Shown one piece after another: positions 12,515 to 24,329 of a stretch of 64,000 nt of DNA (within the stretch, counting starts at the first letter, position 1; each line of letters begins with the position of its first letter). Under the pieces are notes generated by a model. The model was not told where the DNA came from. It made no database searches and was given only the letters and a program-made list of their open reading frames with translations. This DNA is from Mytilus californianus (lineage: Eukaryota > Mollusca > Bivalvia > Mytilida > Mytilidae): positions 111,101,640-111,165,639 of the forward strand of contig NW_026262712.1 of NCBI RefSeq assembly GCF_021869535.1. The letters are read 5' to 3'. The position numbers and the translations under genes are program-made.

Positions 12515-13690
12515 TTTAAGACGGATATCATCGTAAGTACGAAGAACGTTAGATGTATAACTGATAGTAAGGTAATTTGCCAGTGGCGTAGCAAACCTTA
12601 CTCAAAAACGCAGTAGCCTGCAGGAAAAAAGTAGTATTACATTTTCCAGGCTTTAGGTTGGCCTTTTGTGTACCCAAGGCAGGTGAAGGAAGTCAACTTT
12701 GGAGTGCTGTGATTTTATTTTATTCATTATTGAATAACTGCAGTGTGTATATAAATTTCGAAACACGGGGAAATATTTTCTTCTACTTTTGTTGTGTTCA
12801 GGTTTTTATTATAAAAAGTGGTAAATATAGAAAATGTTAGTATTATCGCCTATGGAAAAATAAAAACTATCGTTTTCCCTGCATATTACATGCATTTCAA
12901 GGGGAGATCACCAGACCCGCATATGTTCATTTTTAGTTAAAAATTAACAAAATCCTACTTTTTTCCTATAAATCGGAAATTTCACCAGTAAACAGCAATC
13001 TGACTGTTTTGTCATATCAGGCACACAAATATATAATTTCAAATGTGGCATATGGTATATTGGAAAGTGACAAGAATCCACCGTGCAAGAATCATATTCA
13101 TTTTCTAATAAAATACTTCATTTTCTCCTTAGCTTATCTACGAAGTATTATCAATTGATAACTATCAATTTGATAGATACATTTTATCTGATTTGTGTCG
13201 CCTTTTTTGATAAGAGGACGACCATTTGATAATTGAAGATTTGTTCGAAAGTAAAAAAAAATTTCGCGAGATGCATAGCAACAGTTGAAAATAAACGATC
13301 AATCTTGAAAAGCTTGTCATGTTTCATGTTCGGTTTCTATAATACATGAAAGGTGCATCACGTTCAAAAAGCTCTTACAATGTAAACATAACATTGGTTA
13401 GTTTTCCCAAAACGAAAGTAGAATTTCAAAATTTCGGTCATTTCCCTAATGCACTCCATGATAAACAAGCATCAGCTATAAATATATTTTCACAGCTGTT
13501 CGCCTGTAGGCAAGAGGGAATCCCCGTTACTAGGGATTTTCCTTCATGCACCAGAAGAATGTGTAAATGTGTAAACTTGTTATGTCAGATGACGAATTAC
13601 AATACCTTCAGGCTGTTTGTGTATTACATATATCATTTGTTTCAGAGAATCGAAATGAGGTTAGTTCTGAGAAAGAGGTAGCGCAGGAAT
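12515..13690. other. Intergenic stretch without recognised feature
   Basis: AT-rich sequence. A 111-codon open frame at 13346-13681 has no recognisable domain and is not called as a gene. Confidence 0.5.
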
Positions 13691-13696
13691 TCCCAG

Positions 13697-14140
13697 CTGA
13701 AATTCTACCTTAATATTTTTTTAAGTGAATGTCTTGTAAACAAGTAAATGATGTCGCAAAAAAAAAAAGATAAATAACTAAAGACAATGCATATCATCAA
13801 CAAAATTACAGGGTATTACATTGTACTTCTTAAAGCGAGGATTCGGAATAACATGGAATATTACTGCAAAAGTTTGAATCCACAGTTATCGAGCTATCCC
13901 AGCTATTTGTTTTTTTTTTTTATTTTTTTACAAAATCAGGCAACAGAAAAATAATTATTATTTAAGGATTTTAAAGGGGTCACAGCACTACTGTGACTAG
14001 TCGAAATTTGATTACGTTTCTTAACTGGATCCAACCAGCCCGCGATTTTTGTTTTGCGCTTTTAGCTCAAAATATCAAAATAGGTAACCTTTGACAAAAA
14101 TATAAACAATGAAAGTAAATTACAATGTGACAAATTATAT
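13697..14140 (+). repeat. Left arm of a 444-bp inverted repeat
   Basis: Begins CTGAAATTCTACCTTAATAT and ends GTGACAAATTATAT. It is the reverse complement of 14254-14697 with equal arm length and no indels seen. The only mismatch noticed lies in a T/A-rich tract near 13915. Confidence 0.95.
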
Positions 14141-14223
14141 AAAAAGATATATCTTAGGCAGTACACTTGAAATTATGACTTTGAATAATCATAAATGTTC
14201 TGAATATCATTCTTAACCAATTG

Positions 14224-14253
<30 letters not shown>
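14141..14253. repeat. 113-bp spacer of the inverted repeat, with (TA)n
   Basis: Spacer between the arms. Its right part is an uninterrupted TA dinucleotide run (about 14224-14258) that continues into the right arm. Confidence 0.9.
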
Positions 14254-14262
<9 letters not shown>

Positions 14263-14697
14263 GTCACATTGTAATTTACTTTCATTGTTTATATTTTTGT
14301 CAAAGGTTACCTATTTTGATATTTTGAGCTAAAAGCGCAAAACAAAAATCGCGGGCTGGTTGGATCCAGTTAAGAAACGTAATCAAATTTCGACTAGTCA
14401 CAGTAGTGCTGTGACCCCTTTAAAATCCTTAAATAATAATTATTTTTCTGTTGCCTGATTTTGTAAAAAAATAAAAAATAAAAACAAATAGCTGGGATAG
14501 CTCGATAACTGTGGATTCAAACTTTTGCAGTAATATTCCATGTTATTCCGAATCCTCGCTTTAAGAAGTACAATGTAATACCCTGTAATTTTGTTGATGA
14601 TATGCATTGTCTTTAGTTATTTATCTTTTTTTTTTTGCGACATCATTTACTTGTTTACAAGACATTCACTTAAAAAAATATTAAGGTAGAATTTCAG
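14254..14697 (-). repeat. Right arm of the 444-bp inverted repeat
   Basis: Mirror of the left arm, ending AAGGTAGAATTTCAG at 14697. Flanking bases do not form an obvious target-site duplication. Confidence 0.95.
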
Positions 14698-14877
14698 TAT
14701 ATGTGTGCTGGTTTTGGCATAATTGGAAAATAACTTTAGAATAATGAAAACGAAGTTGTAAACCAAAATAAATCTAGAAAACAATTTGAAAGCAAGCCTA
14801 AAACACACAAATATTACAAATATGTAAAAATGACATACACACATATGTGGACCAACAAGATAGAATTTAAAAAAATG

Positions 14878-15025
14878 CAAGACTGAGATAGAATATACAA
14901 AACAATAAAAGACCGGTCGAAATAAAATATACACGACAACACAAGACCGCGAAAATTATAAAGACATAACAAGGCCGAGACGAAGTATAAACGACAACAC
15001 AAAACCGATATAAAGTAGGATGTCC
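14878..15025 (+). repeat. Degenerate minisatellite of about 28-34 bp
   Basis: Successive units begin AAGAC(C/T)G or AAGGCCG and contain ATATACAC/ATAAACGACAACAC. About four diverged units. Confidence 0.55.
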
Positions 15026-15516
15026 AATATAGAATAAATTGTCCACTACTAGACCGATATATATATATACTAGATACGTTCAATATTACACCCATATAAA
15101 ATAAAATGGACAGTACAAAACCGACATATTATTGCAGATTGTTCATTGTTTCTGTAAAACGTATTCCTAATTTTTATACACTTTGAACTTTAGCTTGACA
15201 CCAGTCTACTGCTGAAAACCGTATGTTGCCCTCTAGATACCATGTAGTAATTTTGTCGTAGGGTTTATACGGTAATACGAAGACTGGATTTAAATATACG
15301 GAATATTAAATAACCGAGATGAAATAACATATGTAAAAGACTACAAAAAGATCCGCAAGATATTTCAAGACTTAGATAAAATATAAGTATCGTTTTATAT
15401 CCGAAAATAGTTTTGGTACTATTTTTACTTGGTTTTGTTCGATACTATGGATAAATTGGTCGATATTTTGCCCTACATTTCATCTCGAATTCCTGTTGTC
15501 CTGCATGTGAAATCAC

Positions 15517-15660
15517 AGTCTCTGTCGTGTATCATACGTCAAATCACATTCCATTGAGGTTTGTCTCTGTCGTGTATCATACGTTAATTTAACAACGTCA
15601 AACCACATTCCATTGAGGTTTGTCTCTGTCGTGTACCATACGTTAATTCAACTGCGTCAA
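15517..15660 (+). repeat. Tandem repeat around TCTCTGTCGTGTATCATACG
   Basis: The word occurs at about 15519, 15564 and 15623 (last with one change), alternating with CACATTCCATTGAGGTTTGT. Confidence 0.8.
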
Positions 15661-16339
15661 TATAAGACAGTAACAAAATCTAGAAGAAAGTGCAAATTAT
15701 TTCCAGAAGAGACCATTGCAAGTGTAAAATAAAAACAATATTCATCGAACAATACAAGATTGAGGCAACTAATATAACACAAGCATGCACAGAACCACCT
15801 TGACCTCTAGGTATATCTTTTGATTGATTGGGTTGCTGTCTCTCTATCGTTGACCCCACTTCATCATCGATTAAACACTACTATACGGTTATTGACAATA
15901 CTGATATATTATTAGTCAGTTTAATTCGACATACGGGAAGTGTACAAGGAAGCTATATGTTTGATAACCGTTAGTCGAATAGATGGGGACTGTAATATGC
16001 ACGTGAGAAGAAGTTCTATAACAAATCATCAATTATATAATATGAACAAGTAACACTTAAATCAGTCGGACATCAATTTTGTCAATATCCGTAATTTGTG
16101 TTTACTTTTAGTTTTTACATTTTATGCGCTTTTGAATCCGCAAGTTTTATGTAAAAATCTGTAGTAAAACATATTTTCATCCAGATAAATGACAGATTAA
16201 ATTTTAAAGTTTAAAGTATAACTCGTCATATTTTGTTCTTCTCCTAAATTTACAGGTGTTGAGCTATTTCAAACGTTTGAGGTGTTCGGGCAGACATTTG
16301 ACAGGTGCTGAGACATTTTTCAGGTGTCAGACAGACAGC

Positions 16340-16600
16340 CTGTAGTGCAGTGGTTGTCGTTGGTTCATGTTTGTCATATTAATTTTTTTCGTAATTTTTT
16401 TTTTTTAATAAATTAGGCTGTTAATTTTCTCAATTGAATTGATTCACATTTTTCATGTCGGAGTCTTTTATATCGGACTATACGTTTTTCTGTTGGTTTT
16501 TTTTTCCTCATTCATGAAGGCTGTACGGTTGACTATAATTGCTTACATCTACTTCATTTGAACTTTGGAGTCAATGGCAATCTTTTCACATTTATATGTT
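16340..16600 (-). repeat. Family B element, partial
   Basis: Minus-strand words GCAGTGGTTGTCGTTGGTTC, AATTAGGCTGTTAATTTTCTC, TTTTTCATGTCGGAGTC and CTTACATCTACTTCATTTGA. Confidence 0.7.
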
Positions 16601-17520
16601 TATTTTATGTTTTACTGATGTTCAGACAGATATTTTACAGATTTTGAGACAAACTTTTTAACAGGTAACACTTCATAGGTGTACAGACATTTATTTGTAT
16701 ACCGATTTTAATATTACATACATTTTACTGTTGTTCATGCAGACAATTTTCTGATGTTCAGACAGACATTTTTTTCCTGCTGTTCAGACATACATTTTTC
16801 TGATGTTCAGTGAGACATTTGAAATTCTAATTGTACAGTTGTTCAACTATTTCAAACATTTGAAGTGTTCGGGAAAACAGTTTGCATGTGTTCTGTCGAC
16901 ATTTCACAGGTTTTCAAACACTTTATATGTGTACAGACACAAATTTTACAGATATTCAGACAAATATTTTTCTAATGTTCAGACAGACATTTTACTGATG
17001 TTCAGACGGACAGATGGTCAGATAGATATTTGACAGGTGTTCACACATACATTTTACTGATGTTCAGACAGACATTTTCTGATGTTCAGACATACATTTT
17101 ACTGATGTTCAGACAGACATTTTACTGATGTTCAGACAGACATTTTACTGATGTTCAGACAGATTTTACTGATGTTCAGACAGATATTTTACTGATGTTC
17201 AGAAAGATATTTTACTGATGTATAGACTGACATTTTACTGATGTTCAGACATACATTTTACTGATGTCCAGACAGACATTTTCTGATGTTCAGACACATT
17301 TTACTGATGTTCAGACAGATATTTTACTGATGTATAGACTGACATTTTTCTGATGTTCAGACAGATATTTTTAACAGGTGTTCAGACAGATATTTTAACA
17401 TGTGTTCTTACAGTAATTTTACTGGTGTTCAGACTGACATTTTTCTGATGTCCAAAAAACATTTTACTGGTGTTCACACAGACAATTTTCTGATGTCCAG
17501 ACAGACATTTTACAGGTTTT
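16600..17520 (+). repeat. 23-bp minisatellite, variable
   Basis: The unit is close to TGTTCAGACAGACATTTTAC plus TGA, with many substitution and length variants (TTTTTCTGATG, TTTAACAGGTG). More diverged units may begin near 16260. Confidence 0.9.
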
Positions 17521-17621
17521 GAGATAGTTAATTTTACTTCATTAGAGGCATTGGTAATAAAACCATTATTTTGTGATTACGCCCTCTCTCTTTTCTCCCA
17601 TAGTTTCTCCTCACACTGTTT

Positions 17622-17682
17622 AGAATGGCGTATTTGTACACAGAATGGCGTATTTGTACACAGAATGGCGTATGTGTACACT
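17622..17682 (+). repeat. 20-bp tandem repeat, 3 units
   Basis: CAGAATGGCGTATTTGTACA three times, the last with one substitution. Confidence 0.95.
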
Positions 17683-17689
17683 GATTTAA

Positions 17690-19890
17690 CTTTAAGTAGA
17701 TGTCTATGTTTTATATATAAGTTCTTGGTGTTGCTCTTTAATAAAGTATTTCCTTAGTTTATCTCGTCATTTCCAAATTCTTAGACTACTAAAAATCGTA
17801 AAGCCATCGTGTGATATAGAGTCCTTTGGAAATGTATGAACATTTAACCAGTACTGATATGACAGCACATGGACCGAAACGTTGCTGGATCACATATCAA
17901 GTTTGGAATAACAGACTAGAAGCTGTTCAAAATCTCATAATTTCATTAATAAAATGCGAAACAAGGTAAAGAAAAATTGAGAGAATCGCATAAACCCCAC
18001 AAGGAGCGAGACTTGGTGCGTCGACAGGTTAATCATCTTCTGCTATGGATGCAACACCCGCCATGAGATTACACACTCAGTCACTTCCGGTAAAGGCGAC
18101 TATTCTGTTATCATAAAGACCACAAAAGCAAAAAGTCAATAAACTGTCATTTAGCCTGATTTGACACTATTTTTTTTAAAGTCATACTTTACTGTTGTAT
18201 CGTTCTTACTAAGGAATATAGGGTTGTATTTTTACCATGAATCTGATATTTATTTCTGAATCATATCCAGTCTCTTACACCTTTTACAAAAGAAAACTAA
18301 AATGTAGTGGCTTTGTTAAAGACAAAGAGAGAAAAATTATGATTTAATGCCGTAAAATATTGTATGCGCAATACATGCATTTTGAGGGAAATAAAACTTT
18401 GAATTCTTGTTCCAAATGTTTGATTTGAATATCCATTGCATAATGATGAAAAGTAATCATCAGGTGGCCTCTGCCCAATACACAAATGATTAATGGACTC
18501 GTCGATGTGAGCTATGAAAGTTGTAAGTATGAAATATAGAATTCTAAACGTGTTTTGCGTTTCAAAGATGTAATCCACGTTGAACTTAATCATAAGGAAA
18601 TTGTGTTTACAGAGAACTAGGTCCATTTATCATCGCAGTAGGGATGTTCCGCTTAACAAAACTTTAAAACAATAAATATTAACGTTACCATAAAAATCTG
18701 TTTCCTCAAACCTGTTTCCCTTTTAATCAGTCTTATATTAACAACGATGTTTCCTTAACGAGATATACACTACATCTACTATTTTAGTTCTACATAATGC
18801 ATTATTTGCACTAGTATCATTAACTGCCTCGTAGGTCTCTTAGTAGATTGTCCTTTCTATGGTCACGTGGTGTACACAAGTTTGTAAGGTGGATTCTCTG
18901 TCAGGTCAAAGCATAGACTAAATATTGCATGCATTGCTTCGTTGCCAAGCAAGCACTATTTAGGGGTTACAACGAAGATGGATCGGCACAGCATTATATC
19001 AGTTGGTCCAGTACAAACTTGGAATATCACGATCACCTGTAGTCGTTCACATCTTTGTCTCATTAATAATCATACCACATCTCTTATTATATGATCGTAT
19101 ATTGTTGGCTTGCTGTCTAATAAATATATACCCCATACCTCCTTTTACGCATAAAGTGTAAGATGTTGAGCGTTATTATTGCAAAATAACTTACGTTTCT
19201 GTGTAATATCTAAAAATAAGACCATTCTATTTTTATCTGCAATAAAACATCTTAATGATGCTATAAAAACAGCTTGGTGTACTTTTACAAGGTGACAATA
19301 TTATAAACGAGGGCAAGAAGATTCACAGGATTCACCTGTCGGGAAAACACCGGTTTAAGTCATGTGTCTTTAAATTTAATGAGCAGATTTTAAAATCATT
19401 CCATTCATCCGAATAATCAAAATATACTTATATATACATTTATCAAAAACTTTTTCAATTTATGAGCTTCAATAAGAAATGGAAAATGAGTATTTTAAGT
19501 ATTACCTACACTTTATGCAGAACTTTATATGATACTTTAAAAATAAAAGTAAACAGAAGCGATAGATGATAGATCTTTTTAAACATACACTTTTAAATTT
19601 AAGGGAAAACATGAATTGTACTCGTCCTGAATTTGCATGAAATGTGTCAAACATTTTTCTTATAAAATCAGTTTTAATAATTTTTCCCCCAGAAAAGTTT
19701 TGAGAAACATTTTGCTGTTGAAATTGATCCAGAGGAACAGCTTTAGTGGACGATCGTTTGATGTTCTTGGTGGAGGGGAAAGGTCCAGGAGTTTTTTTTA
19801 ATTAAATTAATATTTTGGCCTGGTAAGAACAAACCAAAAAAAAATAACCCTGACAAAAAAAAAGGGGGGATAAAAATGAATATTTTGCCC
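17690..19890. other. Intergenic stretch, little recognised
   Basis: AT-rich. Only a short family B fragment (minus, about 19055-19090, TCATTAATAATCATACCACA) is recognised. A 109-codon minus frame at 18297-18626 has no visible domain. Confidence 0.5.
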
Positions 19891-19892
19891 AA

Positions 19893-20040
19893 CAAAATGA
19901 AAGATACCAAAGGAACATTCAAACTCATTAATCGAAAATGAACTGACAATGCCATGGCTAAAAACGAGAAAGACAAACACACAAATAATAGTACACAAAA
20001 CACAACACAGAAAACTAAAGACTGAGCAACATGAAACCCA
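19893..20040 (+). repeat. Family E repeat
   Basis: Contains GATACCAAAGGAACATTCAA, TGACAATGCCATGGCTAAAA and AGTACACAAAACACAACACA. Matching pieces lie at 2690-2862, 7214-7386 and, inverted, 63805-63862. Confidence 0.65.
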
Positions 20041-21845
20041 CCACGTGGTATTATTTGATATTGTTACTAATTATAGCAGCCGAATATGACGTCACGCGGA
20101 CATGCGCAGCATACGGGAAGTGAATGTAGAATTAGGTCGAAAACGTAAGACGGTCGAAAACACAATACGAGACGATCTCAGGTGCTCCGGAAGGGTAAGC
20201 AGATCTTGCTACAAATGCTCCAAATTTCGAGAATGTACGATTTGGGGCAAATATTACCGTAAAATGATTTTTTTTCTTCAAATTGTGTCAAATCTGCAGA
20301 AGAAGTAGCTCTCCGTGTCAAACAGTCATGAAATAATAGTAAAGGATGAGCCATTTGACTCACTGTGAGAAATGATATAGAGCACAACCATCACAAAAAT
20401 AAATATTGAAATAGGAAGTGTGTTTTATCTACTTGGTGACAAAAACACATATATTTGGCAGAGTCAAAATGTAACTAATTAAGGTATCATCCAGTTTTGG
20501 GGTTAAATTACAGAGTCAAATAAGCTCTTATTAATTTTCCTTTTACTTCAACAGCTTTTTACTTGATATTGCGACAATGTAAACAAACATCAAGAACAAC
20601 GTTTTTCATATTTGGTTTATATAAAATGAAACACGCGTATGGAGAACTAAAGTGTGTGCGTGTGTAAAAAGCCGGTTAACTTTGATGTGTTTATACTGTA
20701 CAAAGTTAGAAATTAAAAGTTCGATCATGAATGTCGAATTTTGTCATAAAACTTGCTTTTCAAAACTAATGTTTTAATTAAATCATGGCTGCATATCATT
20801 ATGACATAAAATTTCTATTTTTCATAATTTTATTTGTAAGCGGGGAACTGCAGATCATTAACATTTTTTTAAAAAGGTTTCGTGTCATTTTGTACAAGTC
20901 TGTGGTAGGATCAGTTAGTACAGTGTTTCATCAGATGATAATTTAGATTAAAATAATCTATAATGCACGTTTAAACAAGACAAAATATGTTTACTAAGAT
21001 GTTAATTTTGAAATGGTTTAAAATTAAGATACGCGTTGGGCTACATTTTAAAATTGGAAAGTAACAAATTATAAATCTGGTGCGTCTAAAACACCGGGGA
21101 ATTTTTAAACACCCGAGGATGAATATTATTTGCCCCTTTATATTATCTCTAGTTTAAGACTTATCTGTAATGCATAGTTAGATAGTTTTGAAATCACTGG
21201 TGGCCTTATAGATATTACAAACTGTAAATAAGTTATAGACCTTATATAATGTTTAAATAGGCATTTGACGGTAAGAATAGTTAATGTATTATTATTATTA
21301 TCATTATATGACAAGTATTATAGCTGGGTTGTAGGAATATAATAATCTGACACTCGTGTTTCCAAAATGCCAAATTCACTTCACGAAACTAAGACACCAA
21401 ACATTGTGCAATTTTCCAGCAATATAACCCCATATTAAAAGATCCAAGGAAAACTGTTTAAGTAGGTGACCTGTTTACGAATCTACAATGTGCGTTTGTT
21501 ATTCTGTTTTTCAGTTGCATTCTAAATCAAGGGAATTTTGTTTTATAATTGATTCCTGAACATGAGAACAAACCACAATGAATCAGTCAATAAGTCAATT
21601 ATTTTCATCATCTTTATTAGCACTTAAATGTAACATTGCATTATCATAATGAAATAGCAACAGAAGGACAGAAATAACCAAATGAAAATGGCGGGCAAAA
21701 TAGCATGCAACAATAGACAGGTGCAGTATACATGTAAACTTTTAAATCGCCTCCGAGTCTATAAAAGTTGTGAATAAATTAAACAGAAACTATCACGGAT
21801 CTGCCATCAACAACAAATCTCCTAAAATTTTAAAATATTAAAAAA
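20041..21845. other. Intergenic stretch without recognised feature
   Basis: AT-rich sequence; no gene or repeat structure recognised. Confidence 0.5.
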
Positions 21846-21847
21846 AT

Positions 21848-21950
21848 ATGACAGAAGACAACCACTTAAGAGGGTCCTGACTTGGGAAAAGCACATCAAT
21901 ACGTCGCAGGATTAAATAAGTTTTTGTTTAGATCTTCACCCTCCCCCTTT
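21848..21950 (+). repeat. Family B fragment
   Basis: GACAACCACTTAAGAGGGTC followed by CTGACTTGGGAAAAGCACAT matches the middle of family B with small changes. Confidence 0.5.
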
Positions 21951-22189
21951 ATATATATATATATATCAATCAGTGAACTATAAACGTATATGAAAGAACA
22001 TACAATAACAATCAGAACTGCTTCACGCTAACAAGATACCAAAAAAAAAATGAAAAAAATAGCTTTCAATAACTGCGAATATCCTTAGATCGGTAGTTTG
22101 TTTTTCTGTTGGATATATTTTGTGCTTCGTACCAACTATTGAGGAAAACCATTTTCAACTGATTTTTTTAAGTTTGTTCTTATGTTGCA

Positions 22190-23005
22190 CTATGCACGCC
22201 ACTGTACCAGGGGAGGGTTGAGAGCGCATACACATGTTTAACTATGCCACATTGTGTACACCACTGTACCAGGGAAGGGTTGAGAGTGCATACACATGTT
22301 TAACTTTGCCACATTGTGTATACCACTGTACCACGGGAGATTTTAGAGAGCATACTGTAAAAATGGTGTTTAGATCCTAAACACATTTCTAAGCACATCT
22401 TTTGTGCACTTTTTTTTACGTGTTTAGATCTAAACGTGTCTCAGTACATTGTGTTTAGAATCGTGTTTAGCTTAGAAAAAAGTGTTTAATTTCTAAACAC
22501 TTTCATTTTTAAACACATTAAAAGTGTTTAAATTCAAGACATGTTTAGATATTATGTGCTTACTGAGAAATGTGTTTAGAAATTAAACACAATCCTAAAC
22601 ACGTTTAGATCTAAACATGTAATACAAGTGTTTAATTTCTAAGCACGACTTTTACAGTGTACACATGTTTAACTTTGCCACATTGTGTATACCACTGTAC
22701 CAGGGGAGATTTGAGAGAGCATACACATTTTTAACTATGCCACATTGTGTATACCACTGTACCAGGGGAGATTTGAGAGAGCATACACATGTTTAACTTT
22801 GCCTCATTGTGTATACCACTGTACCAGGGAAGATTTGAGAGTGCATACACATGTTTAACTTTGCCACATTGTGTATACCACTGTACCAGGGGAGATTTGA
22901 CAGCACATACACATTTTTAACTATGCCACATTGTGTATACCACTGTACCAGGAGAGATTTGAGAGAGCATACATGTACACATGTTTAACTATGCCACATT
23001 GTGTA
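22190..23005 (+). repeat. 62-bp tandem array inside family B, 8 units
   Basis: The unit contains CCACATTGTGTATACCACTG, TACCAGGGGAGATTTGAGAG and CATACACATGTTTAACT. Eight CCACTGTACCA occurrences were counted. The third unit is split by the 305-bp element. Units 1-2 keep GGGAGGGTTGAG, closest to ordinary family B. Confidence 0.9.
22355..22659. mobile_element. 305-bp quasi-palindromic MITE-like element
   Basis: Terminal inverted repeats CTGTAAAAATGGTGTTTAG and, reverse-complemented, CTGTAAAAGTCGTGCTTAG. TA flanks both ends (22353-22354 and 22660-22661), suggesting a TA target-site duplication as in Tc1/mariner-type insertions. The right end has two extra terminal bases (TG). The interior is built from GTGTTTAG/CTAAACAC words, and the palindrome GTTTAGATCTAAAC occurs twice. 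It has no coding capacity. Confidence 0.75.
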
Positions 23006-23177
23006 TGTGCAGGAGTCTGTAATTCAGTGGATTTCTGCCATATTTTGTTTTTGTTTAACGTTTTGTTGGTTTTATCGCTAGAATAGTTTAACATTTGGTC
23101 ATGTCAAGCCCTTTAATAGCTGACTTTTCAGTTTATATGGGTTTTGATAATTGAAGGCTTACGGTGACCTATATATA

Positions 23178-23606
23178 GGCCACAGACCACAATTAAATTC
23201 CCCTATTAGTTCTTTATAACGTTTTGTTTCATTAAAAAAATTGCACCATGCATTTTTGTCAAATCTTTTGTGTGTGTAATGTATAGTACTAGTCCAAAAA
23301 TATATACAAAATTCAGAAAGATTGAACCAATGACTCTTACAAATTTAGCCAATACACATCCATACCCCTATGGACAAGTCAAGAGATGTTCCGAAAACTG
23401 TAAATATCACCTTTTTGCACCTGGCCTAATCACTCTTTCCATATCAAAATCAGTTAAAATACAACATCCAAAAGTTTATTTCACCTCTCTTCTTTTATTT
23501 CCACCCAAAAAAAACTAAGAAATGAGTGAGGAAAGGAAAGAAAAAAATTAAGAAAAAATACACTCTAATTAAAAGGAACTATATTCGTTAATTGTGGTCT
23601 TGGGCC
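23178..23606. mobile_element. 429-bp MITE-like element with 19-bp TIRs
   Basis: The left end is GGCCACAGACCACAATTAA; the right end reverse-complements to GGCCCAAGACCACAATTAA (two mismatches). It is flanked by TATA at 23174-23177 and 23607-23610. Family B continues on both sides, so the borders are clear. No transposase; an 82-codon frame inside shows no domain. Confidence 0.8.
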
Positions 23607-24129
23607 TATAGTAGCTTACTTTCACGTCATTTGGACTCTGGATGGTTTTCTCATTGGAAATCGTACCATATCTCCTTAGTTTTATATTATGAATATTACC
23701 ATTAGAAATACTAAGGTATAAAGAGAAGAGTCACTATCAATGTATGATTTAGTAAGAATGATTTCATGTTGGTAAATGTAATTGTATATTTAGAAAAATT
23801 AGTACAATATATATTGTTTACAGAAAATAAATCATCTAAATATTGCAGGTATTGATAAAAACATGTATTACCTTGTATTTTGTTGGCACACAATCGTATA
23901 ATATTTTTTTTTTATTTTAACATTATCTAAGTTTATCATGTTCAAATCCCAATAGGCACATAAGTAGTGTTTGCTGTGCAAAGTTTGATGCCCCCGTTTC
24001 TTATTGATGTTCTTGGAAAAAGTTAAATTTAAATATATTGACAAGTTGACAATATGATTCAGAGTATTGTCAATTATTTCGAAAGTTATGTAATCGACAA
24101 ATCTTACCTTTTACACTTTAAAACATTTT

Positions 24130-24325
24130 CTAAAAACTCGTTTGAATTGTTTTGCATTTTTCATGTTGGGGCCTTTTATGGCCGACCATACGGTATGGGT
24201 TTTCCTCTTTGTTGACGGCCGTACGGTGGCCTATAACTGCTTACTACCACTTCATTTTACCTCTGGTGATAGTTTTCTAATTGGCAATCATGCCACATCT
24301 CCCCGTTTTTATATGTATGATTAAT
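24130..24325 (-). repeat. Family B element, partial
   Basis: Minus-strand words CATTTTTCATGTTGGGGCCT, CATACGGTATGGGTTTTCC and AATTGGCAATCATGCCACAT. Confidence 0.75.
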
Positions 24326-24329
24326 TCGA

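Larger units (their letters stand above)
22105..23690 (-). repeat. Family B element expanded and interrupted by two insertions
   Basis: Family B words on the minus strand frame the whole segment: TGTGCTTCGTACCAACTATT at the left, GTCTGTAATTCAGTGG near 23010, and TTACTTTCACGTCATTTGGA to ATCGTACCATATCTCC at the right. Inside lie a 62-bp array, a 305-bp TIR element and a 429-bp TIR element. The ordinary unit is about 500 bp. Confidence 0.7.

Noticed and set aside
13346-13681. 111-codon plus frame next to the inverted repeat
   Set aside because: No domain, no splice or promoter evidence; length is plausible by chance in this much sequence.
14647-15095. Overlapping Phe/Tyr/Ile-rich minus frames
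   Set aside because: Low-complexity translations of AT-rich DNA, partly inside the inverted-repeat arm and a degenerate minisatellite.
18297-18626. 109-codon minus frame
   Set aside because: No recognisable motif and no flanking splice signals of note.
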